Assembly: GCA_013397115.1 (NCBI GenBank)
Contig: VWZW01007171.1
Location: 1,554,661-1,618,660, forward strand
Length of the DNA: 64,000 nucleotides
Direction of reading: 5' to 3'
Source of the DNA: Edolisoma coerulescens
Lineage: Eukaryota > Chordata > Aves > Passeriformes > Campephagidae
The first letter of the stretch is position 1. Every line of letters starts with the position of its first letter. Both the position numbers and the translations under genes were made by a program. Shown one piece after another: positions 46,807 through 58,010 of the stretch. The notes beneath the pieces were generated by a model. It had not been told where the DNA came from and did not search any database. It was given only the letters and a program-made list of their open reading frames with translations.

Positions 46807-49046
46807 GTAATACATGCTAACTTTTGTCTTATAATTTGATACGTGTATTTTATCTATAACCTAAGTACATTCTGTTTTTACTGAATAAGAGATATAAAGG
46901 TGTTTTTTTCCTTAATTCTACTTAAGTGCTGTCAAGTGTCCAGCATCAAAATGTGACTTGTTTCTGTGTTCTTGCACATAGGAAGGCCTTTTACACAGTT
47001 GCACTTCTGCTTATTAGGCTTTTAGCATATTCCTGTTCTCACAAAAAATACTGGCTAGTAGGACAGCTTTAGCCCTAGGAGGTTAATTGTTACCTTTTGG
47101 TCTGTTTCATAAGATCCAGCTCAGGATTACTACCAGGGCATCAGGAGGGCCTAATAGCAACTTTGCAGTAGCTATGGGGAGATTATAAAAAACCACACAG
47201 CAGGGTGCTTCAGTGTTTCGTGATGGGAATACAATAGACAACAGGTGCAAGAGGTTTAGAGTGGTTGTAAGGAAAAACTTTTTCATCTTGAGGATAATGG
47301 TTGGATTTGATGATCTCAGAGATCTCTTCCAGTCTTAACAATTCTGTGATTCTGTTCTACAGGCCAGTGTTAGAACAGATTGCTTAGAGAGGTTGTGCAG
47401 TCTCCAACGTTGCTGATGTTTTGGGAATGACTGGGTAAAGCTCTGACTCACCTGGTCGGATCTCATAACTGACCCTACTTTGAGCAGGAGGTTAGAGACA
47501 AGACTGAGGTCACGTCTAACTTGAACTGTCCTGTGATCCTATGAATACATGACTTACAAGTATTTTGTGATAAAATGGTGCAAGTGGATAATCAAGAACA
47601 GAAAGACTTGCTGAAAAATAAGGTATACCCACTTCTGTTCCCTGTAGACTCAGGTATAACATCCATCTATTTGTGTAGTTCTCCTAACTAAGCTAATATG
47701 GGATTTCTGGCTTTTACCTTCTTGACTGCAGAGGAGTTATTTTGAAAGAAAGATAGTTAGTAATATAATGAAAGGGAGGGACAGTCTTGTTAGATACTGC
47801 AGTTGTTAGCACCTACTACAGGAGGAATTAGGAACTCTAAGTGTTGAGTTATATAAAATAATTGCAAGTCTTTAACAGGTAAGGAAATGAAAATGAGTTT
47901 TTAAAATATTTGGTTATCAGAATGGGTATATTATCTATCAGAGTTCCTGCCTTGGAACACCAGTAGCTGTAGTTCTAGACCAAAGATTGGAGGGAAATCT
48001 AATTTCATTTTGGGTATTTCCAGTCTCAACATGTAGGTTTATTGCTGAACTTCCGAAAAATTGAGAATTGGCACATAGTGAAATTTCATTCCCTTTGTCT
48101 CCTCGATGTTTATCTTGTTGCTTGGTTGTAACTGGTGTAGCTAGAACTCACTGGCTGGCTGGCAAGTAGCTTTGCAGACATTGCCCTGTGTTTCTGTTAT
48201 AGGAGTGCAGCAGATCCTTTGTCTTGTTAAGTAGAGCTCCTAACTCATCCTTCTTCTTTCAGGCTTTCTGATCACCACCTCTCATCATTATTTTTTTTCA
48301 AATCTAAACACTAATATTTATTGGTAGTTGAACTGTGTTGTGTTACATGTAATCTATCCTCATAATATAGCTGTGTTTGTTACTGTGAATAACTATTTTG
48401 AAGCAGCTTATTTTGGTTTGGAGAAAGGTAAATAAATGTTGAGCTTGATTTGGCTTGAACGTTGAATGAAAGTCTTGCGTGAAATTTGTCCGGTTCAGGA
48501 AGAGTTGGAGAGAAAGCTGCTGTTCTTTGCATTTGTGTATGGTTTTCTTTTATTCTGGTTTTTTTTAATGGAAATGAACTGTAACTTTTTTTTTTTTTTT
48601 TTTTAACATAAATAGCATATGAAACATTATCAGATGAGAATAAACGAAGAGAATATGATCAGTTTGGCCGTCATGGAGGACAAGGAAGTAATGGAAGCCC
48701 GTTCCATCAGTCATTTAATTTCAACTTTGACGATCTGTTCAAAGACTTTGACTTATTTAGTCAAAACTCACGGTCGAAAAAGCACTTTGAGAATCACTTC
48801 CGAAGTCATCGGGAGGCTCATAATCGGCAAAGACGTTCTTTCCAAGAGTTTTCTTTTGGAGGTGGACTGTTTGATGATGTGTTTGAAAATATGGAAAAAA
48901 TGTTTTCGTTCAGTGACTTTGAAAATGCACACAGACACGCAGTGCGAACTGATGCCAGGTTTCATGGATCCAGCAAGCACTGCAGGACTGTCACTCAGAG
49001 ACGAGGAAACATGGTTACCACATATACCGACTGTTCTGGACAATAA
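46590..49046 (+). CDS. DNAJB9: DnaJ homolog subfamily B member 9 / ERdj4 (215 aa)
   Basis: An ER-lumenal J-domain co-chaperone that stimulates BiP ATPase, helps ER-associated degradation and restrains IRE1. It is a classic target of the unfolded protein response. The coding exons are 46590-46806 and 48616-49046. They join within an Ala codon (GAAG|CATATG) to give a 215-residue frame. Residues 1-25 form a hydrophobic signal sequence (FALCILMITELILA). The J domain spans about 27-90 with the catalytic HPD at 54-56 (KYHPDKN). A Phe/Gly-rich middle follows (SFNFNFDDLFKD, FSFGGGLFDD), then a conserved tail, GSSKHCRTVTQRRGNMVTTY and TDCSGQ. The human protein is 223 aa; the difference falls in the linker after the J domain. 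The ATG is 12 bases into the exon and preceded by GAGAA. Confidence 0.98.
47160..47357 (+). mobile_element. CR1 LINE 3' fragment (first of a tandem pair)
   Basis: Contains 'gatgggaatacaatagacaa', 'gaaaaactttttcatcttga' and 'ggttggatttgatgatctca'. It ends in the CR1 terminal repeat 'caattctgtgattctgtt' at about 47340-47357. Plus strand, 5'-truncated. Confidence 0.88.
47358..47545 (+). mobile_element. CR1 LINE 3' fragment (second of a tandem pair)
   Basis: Starts anew with 'cagattgcttagagaggttg' and 'cagtctccaacgttg', then 'ctgaccctactttgagcagg', and ends '...gtcctgtgatcctatgaat'. These are the final ~190 bases of another CR1 copy. They directly follow the first copy's terminal repeat in the same orientation. 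Confidence 0.85.
48616..49046 (+). CDS. DNAJB9: DNAJB9 last coding exon
   Basis: Encodes residues 73-215 from YETLSDENKRREYD to CSGQ, with the stop TAA at 49044-49046. The +1 frame is also open for 180 codons (48619-49161), and a minus-strand frame of 129 codons (49157-48768) overlaps it. The conserved protein is the one in the spliced frame. Confidence 0.97.
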
Positions 49047-51960
49047 TGTTGCCTCTCTTCTAAACTTTTCTTCTTCTTTTCTCAACATCTTCATAATCTT
49101 TCTTGGTTTTGTGCTAACATGGAAGAAATTCTCTGAACTGTATTTTCTAAAAAACACTTAAACTACTTTAAAGAAGTTGTAGATGAAACTAATCTTCAGA
49201 CTAGAAACAACATGCTGGGAAGTAAATGTGTCAACAGCTACTTAGAATGGGAGAGAAATAATCTCATGTGACAGAAAAAATTATATATATTTCAGTTTAG
49301 TAAACACTTTCCCTAAATTTGAACACAAGATATATATTTTTCATTTCAGAAATGTAATATAATTTTTTTCATCTATGCCAGTTCAAGACTGATTGAATTA
49401 CTGGTGTGTGGATTGAAGCAGAGGAGATACTTTAATTTTGAAGTGCTGCTTTTCTTTTAATTGTGTCAAGTTTGCACTTGCAGTTTTTGCCTGATACAGA
49501 TTTACTGTGCAAATTAGATAATTTACACAAAATAGCAGCAGAAATATGACTTGCCTGGGTCTTTGTTACTCTCTAGTACTGCAAAAGTATTAGTAAAACC
49601 CTTACTTTTTGAAGTTGGAAAATAACAAGAGGGAATATGTTTTGATTGTGAGTGATGTAGGAATTAGTTTTATTTCTGAATAGCCTTTCATTGGCCTGAA
49701 AAGATCTTAGGATTTGAATAACCCTTGACTTATTTAGAGGATATAGGGATATTCCTGTATGTAAGTTTGTGTGCACACAAAGATTTTGTTTTGGTGTTTT
49801 TTCCCCTCCTTCAAATATCTGTCTAATAAGGTTTAGAAGAGCACACCCGAAACACTCTTGTTTGATGCTTACTATATTACCATGTGTGCAATGTACTTTT
49901 TCTAACTCACTTTATTGAGCTAAAATACCCCTCTGAGATCTTAGGAACTTCAATAAGATAAGCTTGCCTACGGATTCGTGATGTTCCTGAAAGGGTCTAA
50001 GTAAAAGATACAGTGTTTAGATTGACAGATTTATTACCTGTCAACAGGAATTTTTCAGCGTTGTGATTTGAAAGGTAAATTCTTAGCCTAACCACAGAGT
50101 AGCACTGAAAATTACAATCCTTGTGTTCATCCAATGCCTTGTGGGGCTGGAAACTGCTAATAAGGACAGAACTAATGGGTATTGATTTTAGCACCATGGA
50201 AACCCACAACCAGTGTAAACTACTTAAAACTAAAAAGAAAGAAAAAACCACCAAAAAATGCCTCACAACAAAACCCCCAAATACTTTAGCTGATGTCGAT
50301 CAAAAAGTTCTGTTGTAACTCTTTAACTAGTAATACAGGTTCAGTATGTTAAATTGGCTGTCCCTTTAGAATTGTAAGGTAAGAATTTACCTTTCAGGTT
50401 GATTGCATGAGCAAAATAAGCATTTTAACTAGCAGTGTTCTAAACAGGCTTTGAGCTCTTAAAATCTTTCTTAAGAGATTTAACCCTTTGCTTCTCGGAT
50501 GGATACTGAAAGCTGCCTATTTGCTACCTTCCCCTCAAGGGTATGTATTATTGCTTGTTCAGTTTTCATTGACTAATCCTTGGAATGGATTGCTGCGTTA
50601 TATTAAGTGCTTTTCCTTTTCCATGTTCTTTATTTATTAATAGACTAATACCTCATATATGGTCTTTATAAAAAGCCAGTAATTTGTGCAACATTATCGG
50701 AATGTGCAATATTCTTATAGTAGGAAAAGTGCTGGATTGAGTGTGTTTGTTTTTTTTCACCCTTCTTCTGTGTGAGTAGAGATTTTTGTTTCTTCTGTAT
50801 AATTAATATGTGATTCAAGCAAAAGTTGTACTTCATGTAGATTTCTGCATTTATTTTCTTGAACATACTCCATTAGTCCTGTGCATGAATCAAACTGTCT
50901 GCCCAGTTAGTATCATATGGTTATCCAAGTGAACAAATTATTAACTTACAGTTATGAATTACTTTCTCTCACAAATATTAAGTATTACACATGAGAGTAT
51001 TTGTGAATGTCCTTTGGTGGGAGGCAACTCCAGAAGTGGGATGCAAAGGTAAAATATTAATGCCTTTCTTAGTCTAGTGAATATTTTCTTAATTAAAAAA
51101 AAATAAATTGGTAACAGTAGAATGAGCAATTTAATTGGGTCCCTTCCCTAACTCTGAATTAGAGGAATGAAAGCTAAAATAAGCACTGTAAATTGTAGGA
51201 AACACATTTCACCCCAAAAACTCAAGTCATTTAAGTGACTGTGTAAGTTCACAATCTTCTGAGCTAAACTTTTAGGTGAAAATAAGGGTCCTGGCTTCTT
51301 CTAGACTAGTTTCCCCTCTTTAAGAATGCTCCAAACTTAGTACAAAGTGTACCTGTTTTCCTGATCTCTTTGAAGTCTGAAACTGATAATAAAACCAATA
51401 GTGTTGCCAGTTTTTTTAGCTGGTACACCTTAAAAAGACTTCTGCCTAGTCTATTTTGACTTGATTCCATATTATTTCTCTTAATTATTTGTCATGGGAA
51501 AAACAGCAAATGCTTCCCATTATTTCTGTGGCTTCTCCAAGTCACCTTTCTGCTTTTGTTGTTGATCCACAAAGGAAAGCTTGTCAAGAGTATTGCAGAA
51601 ACCAGTGTATGGCTGTCCCCGTGGTTTTCTATGATGGATTTACTTTGAATAGACTTCAGCTGGGGAAATTTGGGCAGGCTTTCCTCAGCCGAGAGTCTTC
51701 ACTTTCATGGCCTTCAGAACACAAGCTTGCAAAACATGTGCTTCTCACTTATTTGGAGCTCTTGCACATTCTTTCCCTATATATAGTGTTTGCTTCATGG
51801 CATGCTCTCCAGCGGAAGTCCTGGTATAACCTTATGACACCCCTGACTTCAGAGTTTCTTAAGTGCCATCTTTTATCTCTCATTAAATCTTATGAAAAGA
51901 CCCAACAAAACCAGTTTTTTTTAGATAAGGGTGAAAAATAAAATCCTGAACAATTTTTTG
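49047..51960 (+). other. DNAJB9: Probable DNAJB9 3' UTR, maximal extent
   Basis: AT-rich sequence after the stop codon. Candidate poly(A) signals AATAAA occur at 51102-51107, 51388-51393 and 51937-51942. The nearest two would give a 3' UTR of about 2.1-2.4 kb, similar in scale to the long UTR of the mammalian gene. A 150-codon frame at 51489-51941 shows no known domain and is probably chance. Confidence 0.45.
51102..51107 (+). terminator. Candidate DNAJB9 poly(A) signal
   Basis: First AATAAA that I found downstream of the DNAJB9 stop on the plus strand, within an A-rich stretch (51091-51107). Two further AATAAA lie at 51388 and 51937. Usage cannot be judged from sequence. Confidence 0.4.
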
Positions 51961-54900
51961 AAAGTCATTTACGCATATGTTACTCCAAACTATTTCGTTT
52001 TTAAAATTGCCCAAAAAGTGGGTTTTTCATGTTTGTTTTTTTCCCATTATACTTTTGAAACACAGTATCTAGTGGAGATAAAAGTACTGTAAGTTAATTA
52101 GAGTGCCATTACATTAAACATGTGAAAATTAATGGTGTGATGTGTCTTTTTTGGTTTTTTTTCTTCAAGATATAGATGGGAAACCAAATTGAAGTGGTTT
52201 ATGTGGTGCTTGTGTTTTATGGAACATTTTGACTGCTGCATTTTCCCTGAATGAGATGATGGGGTTGGCAGGGAGAAGAGTGGGGCTGAAAAAAATTTAG
52301 TCAATTTTACCTGGTTTGTATTTTTTTGGAGATGTTGGGAATGGCTTGGAGTTTATGTATTACGCCTTTAAACGAAGCAGACAAAAAAGCCTGTGCAAAA
52401 GGACTTTTTTTCTGAGAGGCAGGGGATGTAAGAGCTGAAAGCTTCTGCTTGGAGCTGAGGGGCCACTGCCTGAGCTCTGCCCTCCCGAAGTGTGTGAGGG
52501 CACTGTGGCCAGCGCTTAGTGGCCTGGAGTGCCACAGGGAATCACAGGTTCTGAAGCCAAGGTCAGGGTGCCGTTGTGCTGATTCACAAGACTGTGCTTG
52601 AAAGTTCTTGTTTTCTGGGTCTGATCTCTAAAAAGTGGAGGGTATGAAAATTTTGGGATTTGGTTTGTCCCATCTGGCCATTTCTCACTAGAACCATCTT
52701 CCTTGGAACCCAAGGAACTGTCAATAACGCAAACCTAGATTTTGAGGACTAAATGTGTTGGAAACAATGTAAGGTCTGCATTATATTTTTATGGTGAGGA
52801 GTGGGGGTTTTTAAAATTATTTGTAAATTGACGACTCATTAGAAGTGTCTATTGGACTTAAAAGCCGTGTGTAGAGTTTCTCGGCTGTGCCATGTGTGGG
52901 GCTCCTTTCAGAATAAAATGCTGTTCAGAGGATTGTTCGGCTCTGGCAGCTGTTGTGGTTGAGCCTGACTGGTCTGCCCTCGGATAGTGAGTGATTCACA
53001 CAGCCGTGCTGCTGGCTTCTGTCCTGTGGGCACCTGTTCCTTCAGGAATGGGCAGAGACCAGCTCTGTAGAGGCCACTTAGCAGTTGTGATATCCATTGA
53101 CTGTCAGTCACTCCTGGTATAAGTCTGAATCAAATCTAGGTTATGGCTGTGCTTCATCCTTGATTCCAGTTTCTTGTTTTGAAAAGTTTTTCAAAACAAC
53201 AAACTTTTTCAAGATCAAAGAAAAAATAAACACAATAATAAAAAAACAATACCAAAGCCCAACAAAACTTTGAAGTGATGTACTCCAAAGCTTAAGTTTT
53301 ATTTGGGGCATGTTGTCTGTTATGCAGTGGTGTGTGATTCAACAGCACCTATTTTATGAACTACAGTAACACTGAAATGAACATTACTGCTTGTGTTGTT
53401 CCTGCTGAGGTTGCAGTTGCACCAAAAGGTGTTGTGGAGGTGCTCAGGTCCCTAGGGGTGGCTGCAGGATTCTGCCAAGGCTTTGAGATGCCGGCTTGAG
53501 ATGGTAGAGTGTCTTGTCCAAGTAGTCGTTCTGGGACAGTCCACCAAGGAATGAACATGTCCCTGGTATCAACATACCTTTTTTGTGTGTGTGCATGGAG
53601 GGGGTTGTGCTAGGAGTTGTGTTGACTTATGTTGCTGGCCTGTTGAGAATCTGAGTTGTGTATTTCTCTAGGCTGGCAAAAACTGATGCACATCTCAAAG
53701 GCATCTATGAGGGCAGAGGAGTGTCTGATGCATCTTTGCTCAGCCTGACACCTGATCTCCAGCTGTAGGCAACTGGGAAGGGGTGCTGACAATTGGCTCA
53801 GTGGTGCCAGTATGGTGGAACTATTGACCATGGTTCATCAGTGGCGTTGGTATCTGGCTCTGTCAATAGCTTGAATCATGAACCTGTCTTAGGTGGAGCT
53901 GTAATGTCTTGTATGTTAAGCTGAAGAATTCTGGCCAGCAAGCATATGGTAGCCGGAAGCACAAGCAGAGACTCTTATTGTTACTCCAGATAGTTATGCT
54001 GGAATTAGAGGAAACTGGAAACAGAAGTGCAGAATATTGAGTAATACACATCAAGGGACCCTGGGGCTATACCTGTGTTGCTGTCTTCTGAAGATTTTTC
54101 TAATTCCACACTGAATGCTCTTGTTAAGCACCACTTGTTACTAAAACTTTATCTAGACATGAGAAAGAAAATGAATTTTTAGTGATTATTTGTTAGATGT
54201 TACTGCCATAATCCGTTCATCTCCCACTGACGTGGAAGTGAATGTGAAATAGGAAGCATGAAGTGAGCTGTCTGGAGGTTGCATTAGGCTTTAATCCATT
54301 TTACTTTAGCACTTGGAACTTGCAAGATTTTTAGCCTTCAATATGCAGGATTTTAGGTAGTGATCTAATGACAAGTTGTGTGTTATGCCCACGTGGCAGG
54401 AGTAACATTCCTGTCTCTTCTGCTGTGCAGCAATAGGCACTTTGGGGAACTGAAATTATAAAGTGGAGCTGAAGTGCCTGTGCTGTGGCAGTGTTTGCCA
54501 GACTCCACCTGGCTGAAGTGGGAGAATACATTGCAGCACCATGATTGTTAATGCTGAGCATGCAGAGCTTCAGCTGAGGGAGAAGGTACTCTCTTTGCCC
54601 AAATTCCTTAATGAATCCCAACAATGAATTTGATTGAGTCTTTCGGCTTTAATATGTAAATTTTTGCATTGAAAGTTGCTTTAAAATAATACGGATCTTC
54701 AGCGTGTCACGCCGCCAATGCCTGCTTGGGTGGGTGGTTCTGCCACCTCTTGGTAGCTCAAACTTGGAGACAGGTGGGGAGGCAGGGCAGAGGGAGGGCT
54801 CAGACTGTTGCTGGGAGCAGAGTGCAGATGTTATCACTTGTGTACAAATAAATTAGATCATTACCTGTGCAGATGGAGCATAAATACAGCTTGCTTCTGC

Positions 54901-57199
54901 TAGGAGCTGAATGCAGAGCTTGTGGCTTGTTGGTAGAAATGTTACTACTATCAACAACACCTATTGCCTTCACCTCGTCTTACACCATCCTTCCCTCTGC
55001 TTTTTTTTCTGCTTTTGGTGACTGATGACTGCTCCAGTTGTTCTATTTTCTCCATTTGGCAATGCCTTTAGTAGTTATGTTTCTACTTGCTTTGCAGGTT
55101 CCTGTCAATTGACTTTAGTCTGTATATACGAAACCTATTTTACAATGCAATTTAAATGGGTTTAGTTTTTCTTTTAACAGTGCAAACTATTTCAATGCAA
55201 CCATATTTCCTCCTGTCTGTCTTTCCCCATATCCTGTTGAGTTAGTTACATATACAGCATGAGGTTTTGTACTAGTTTTCTGCTTTTATTCTGTCTGTGG
55301 GAGGACAAATGATACCTAATCTTGCATAAAGTGACACAGGTGCTGACAGATGATATCTTATATAAAATCTGCTGATATAAATTTAACCTACAAATGTTTT
55401 TGGAAAAAAATACCCCTGGCAGAATAAGTTGGTCTAATCAGCACTTTGCATGATAAACTTGAACCTTAAAGATGAAACAAACCTGAAACCCCACCAAACC
55501 AAATCCAAAACCTCTGCCTTGGTGAGTGTGAAGATTAACCTGAGCAAGGTAACTATTTTACAAAATTTCTTCTGTATTGAGGGAAACAGAATTTTTAACA
55601 CATGATAAATATCTGTAAGAGATACTGGGAGGAAGTGGCTGGAGCACATAGACCTCCACAGGTAGATTTATGCTTGCTAAAATAAAAAGATTTATTTCAA
55701 CTTACGGGCACCTAATAAAATCACCATAGGGCACTCCATGAAGTTATCCCCTTGTCAACCGAGTATTATTTACACTTTCTAAGTGCTATTTTGCATCTGC
55801 CCAGATTCAAAGTATTTGCATCAGCTTACATGTCCTTCACTGGCTGTGCGAATGCGAGGAGTTATCATGAGTTATTGCTGCTTAGACCCACAGTAACTTA
55901 TTGCATGCTCATAATTCAGTCACGCGTTTGAGCCCTGACCTGAGTTACCCATAGTCACATAAATAATCTGAGATAGAGCCACGAGGAGAGGCCAGGTTTC
56001 TTGACTCCTGATGCTGTACTGTTATCATGAAGCTGTTCTAACTCTATTCAATCAGGTCCTGCCTCCTGAACCAGTGTCAAATTAACAGACTGCTTCAGGT
56101 AATGTTTTTGGCTGTGTTACAAAATATGTCCTGTGTAGGAGGTGCTTCTATTGAAATATTTTTCTTCTGTTGTGATGAAGGTGGATCAGAAACTACCCCT
56201 GTTTTATGTTGAAAATAATGTATTTTTTTCATGTGTGGATCTTTAATGAAGAAGACATAGGTAGTTATTTTCCCATCTGTGGATTTACAGTAATTTAATT
56301 GGTGTGTGTACTAAGAAGAATGTGGATGGGAAAAATTGCAAGCTCAAAAATACTATATTTGAAAAGGGTGGATTGTGCCATAAAGAATGGGTAAGTATGG
56401 AGAATGGGCAATTTGTCACTGAGCGTCACAGCTGCCCAGTAAGTGGCCTTGATCTTCCAAGGAAGAGTGCATTTGAAAGAGGGGATATGACTGCATTATT
56501 GCATTTATGTGCTGCAGGAGTCATGTGGATACACATTATTTATGCCTGTATGTACCATTTCCAGTAGGTGGCTGACTGTCACTTCACACTGACTTAAGTA
56601 CTGTAAAATAACAGCTGTCACACCTCATGAGACCCACAGTCTATTCTAACAATATCATAAATCTGTTTACTTGCCGTCCATGAAGCCTAAGAACCACAGA
56701 AATGCTACATGGCACAGCAGTATTCCCCTATGAAATAAGCAACAAGCCATCTTTAGTGCATTTCTTTTTAAGTCATGCAATTCTTTTCAAGGCAAACAAA
56801 TACACAAATTAGGCTCAGAAAATATATTAGTCACTTAATACAGTCTAGAAATACAGGCTTGTTTCTGCTGTACATGCCTAAAGGTTTTACTCCATTTCAA
56901 GGCGATATGTACAGGCAAGGTGATTCTGACCAGAAAATTGTCAGTTTTTGCTTGTTTTGTTCATTTTAAAAAAATAAATTCTATGACAAGTTGCTCTTTC
57001 TGTAGAGACTGTGTTTCTTCTTGCTGAAACTGTTATAAAGAACTGCTGTAAGAGAGGAAGAAAGTAAACTCTGAAATTTTGTTGGATTAAAAATGTGAAA
57101 GAACAGCTGTAAGGGTCATCTCTTCACACTTATTTATTGTATGAGTAAATTAGCAATATCAGTGAATACTGTTACTTCCAGTGAAGCTTGGATGATTGA
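51961..57199. other. Intergenic, no gene recognised
   Basis: Downstream of DNAJB9 I find no supported exon or named repeat. GC content rises locally around 52.4-53.6 kb without forming a CpG island. The short frames show no domain. Confidence 0.45.
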
Positions 57200-58010
57200 A
57201 CAATAAAGTGGCAAGTGGAGATCAAAGTAGATGAATGTAAGGTGATTTTCATGGGGTAAAATAAAAATCAATGAGCCTAGATTTGATGATCACTGTTAGT
57301 AAGACATCAGCTCTGTGTCTAGGAGAAATGAGCAAAGCAAACCAGATTCTAGGAATGAGAAAATAATGAAGATAACCTAGTTATGCCACCATATAAATCT
57401 ATCGTTTACCTAACTCTTGAATCTGATCAGTTCTGATTCCCTGATCTTCAAGACATAATGTTAAAACTGGAAGGCATTTGGAAAACGGCCACGGGGTAAT
57501 TAGATGGAAGGGCTTGCATTTGAGGTTTGACTTGAGCAGATTAGCTTTCTTCAGCCTTGGCTGAAGTGGCTGTGTGGTATATGCACAGGCCTCATCAGTG
57601 GTAATGAGGTCATGGATAGGGATTGACTGTTTGTAGTCTTTTGGGCTACAAGGACCAGTCAATTCCGGGAAAATAAAGAAAATAAGCAGTTCTTCATGCA
57701 AGAGATAGTAGGTTTACAGAATTTGCCAAAAACCAGGGTGATGACAAGACTATGAGAGAGGTTCAAGTTGAAACTGGGCAAATCTTGGAAGAGTTTTCTC
57801 TTGGGGTTTAATAAACATATAAATCTCTTCCAGCTCAGGAATTTCCTGAGCAGAAAATATTTGGAGCGAAGGGGAGTAGAAGGGAAAACCAGCAAATGTG
57901 CTTACCCTGTGCTAACCTTCCAAGGGGTTTGCTAATGGAACGGTTGAAGAAAGAGTATTAGACTTGAAGGACCTTTGGTTTGAGCTAGTGCAGCCATTCT
58001 GATGCTTTAA
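57200..58010 (+). mobile_element. Ancient CR1 LINE 3' region (about 800 bp)
   Basis: It starts with 'aagtggcaagtggagatcaa' and 'gatgaatgtaaggtgatt', which corresponds to the WQ-(I/M)-x-(F/K)-x-V-D-x-C-K-V segment near the end of CR1 ORF2. It passes through 'ttatgccaccatataaatct' (57385) and 'attagctttcttcagccttg' (57540). It finishes with 'acttgaaggacctttggttt' and 'agtgcagccattctgatg' (57963-58003), the hallmark end of an old reptile/bird CR1 group. It is highly diverged with many frame breaks. The same group occurs on the minus strand at 18.5 kb. Confidence 0.78.

Larger units (their letters stand above)
46807..48615 (+). other. DNAJB9: DNAJB9 intron 2
   Basis: 1.8 kb, GT-AG. It carries two consecutive CR1 3' ends (about 47160-47545). 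The acceptor side has a run of 19 T (48586-48604) followed by AACATAAATAG. Confidence 0.95.

Noticed and set aside
48768..49157. 129-codon antisense frame in DNAJB9 exon 3
   Set aside because: A shadow of the constrained DNAJB9 coding sequence, with no independent evidence.
51489..51941. 150-codon plus-strand open frame downstream of DNAJB9
   Set aside because: Lies in the probable DNAJB9 3' UTR and has no recognisable domain. Its end near an AATAAA is a coincidence of AT-rich sequence.
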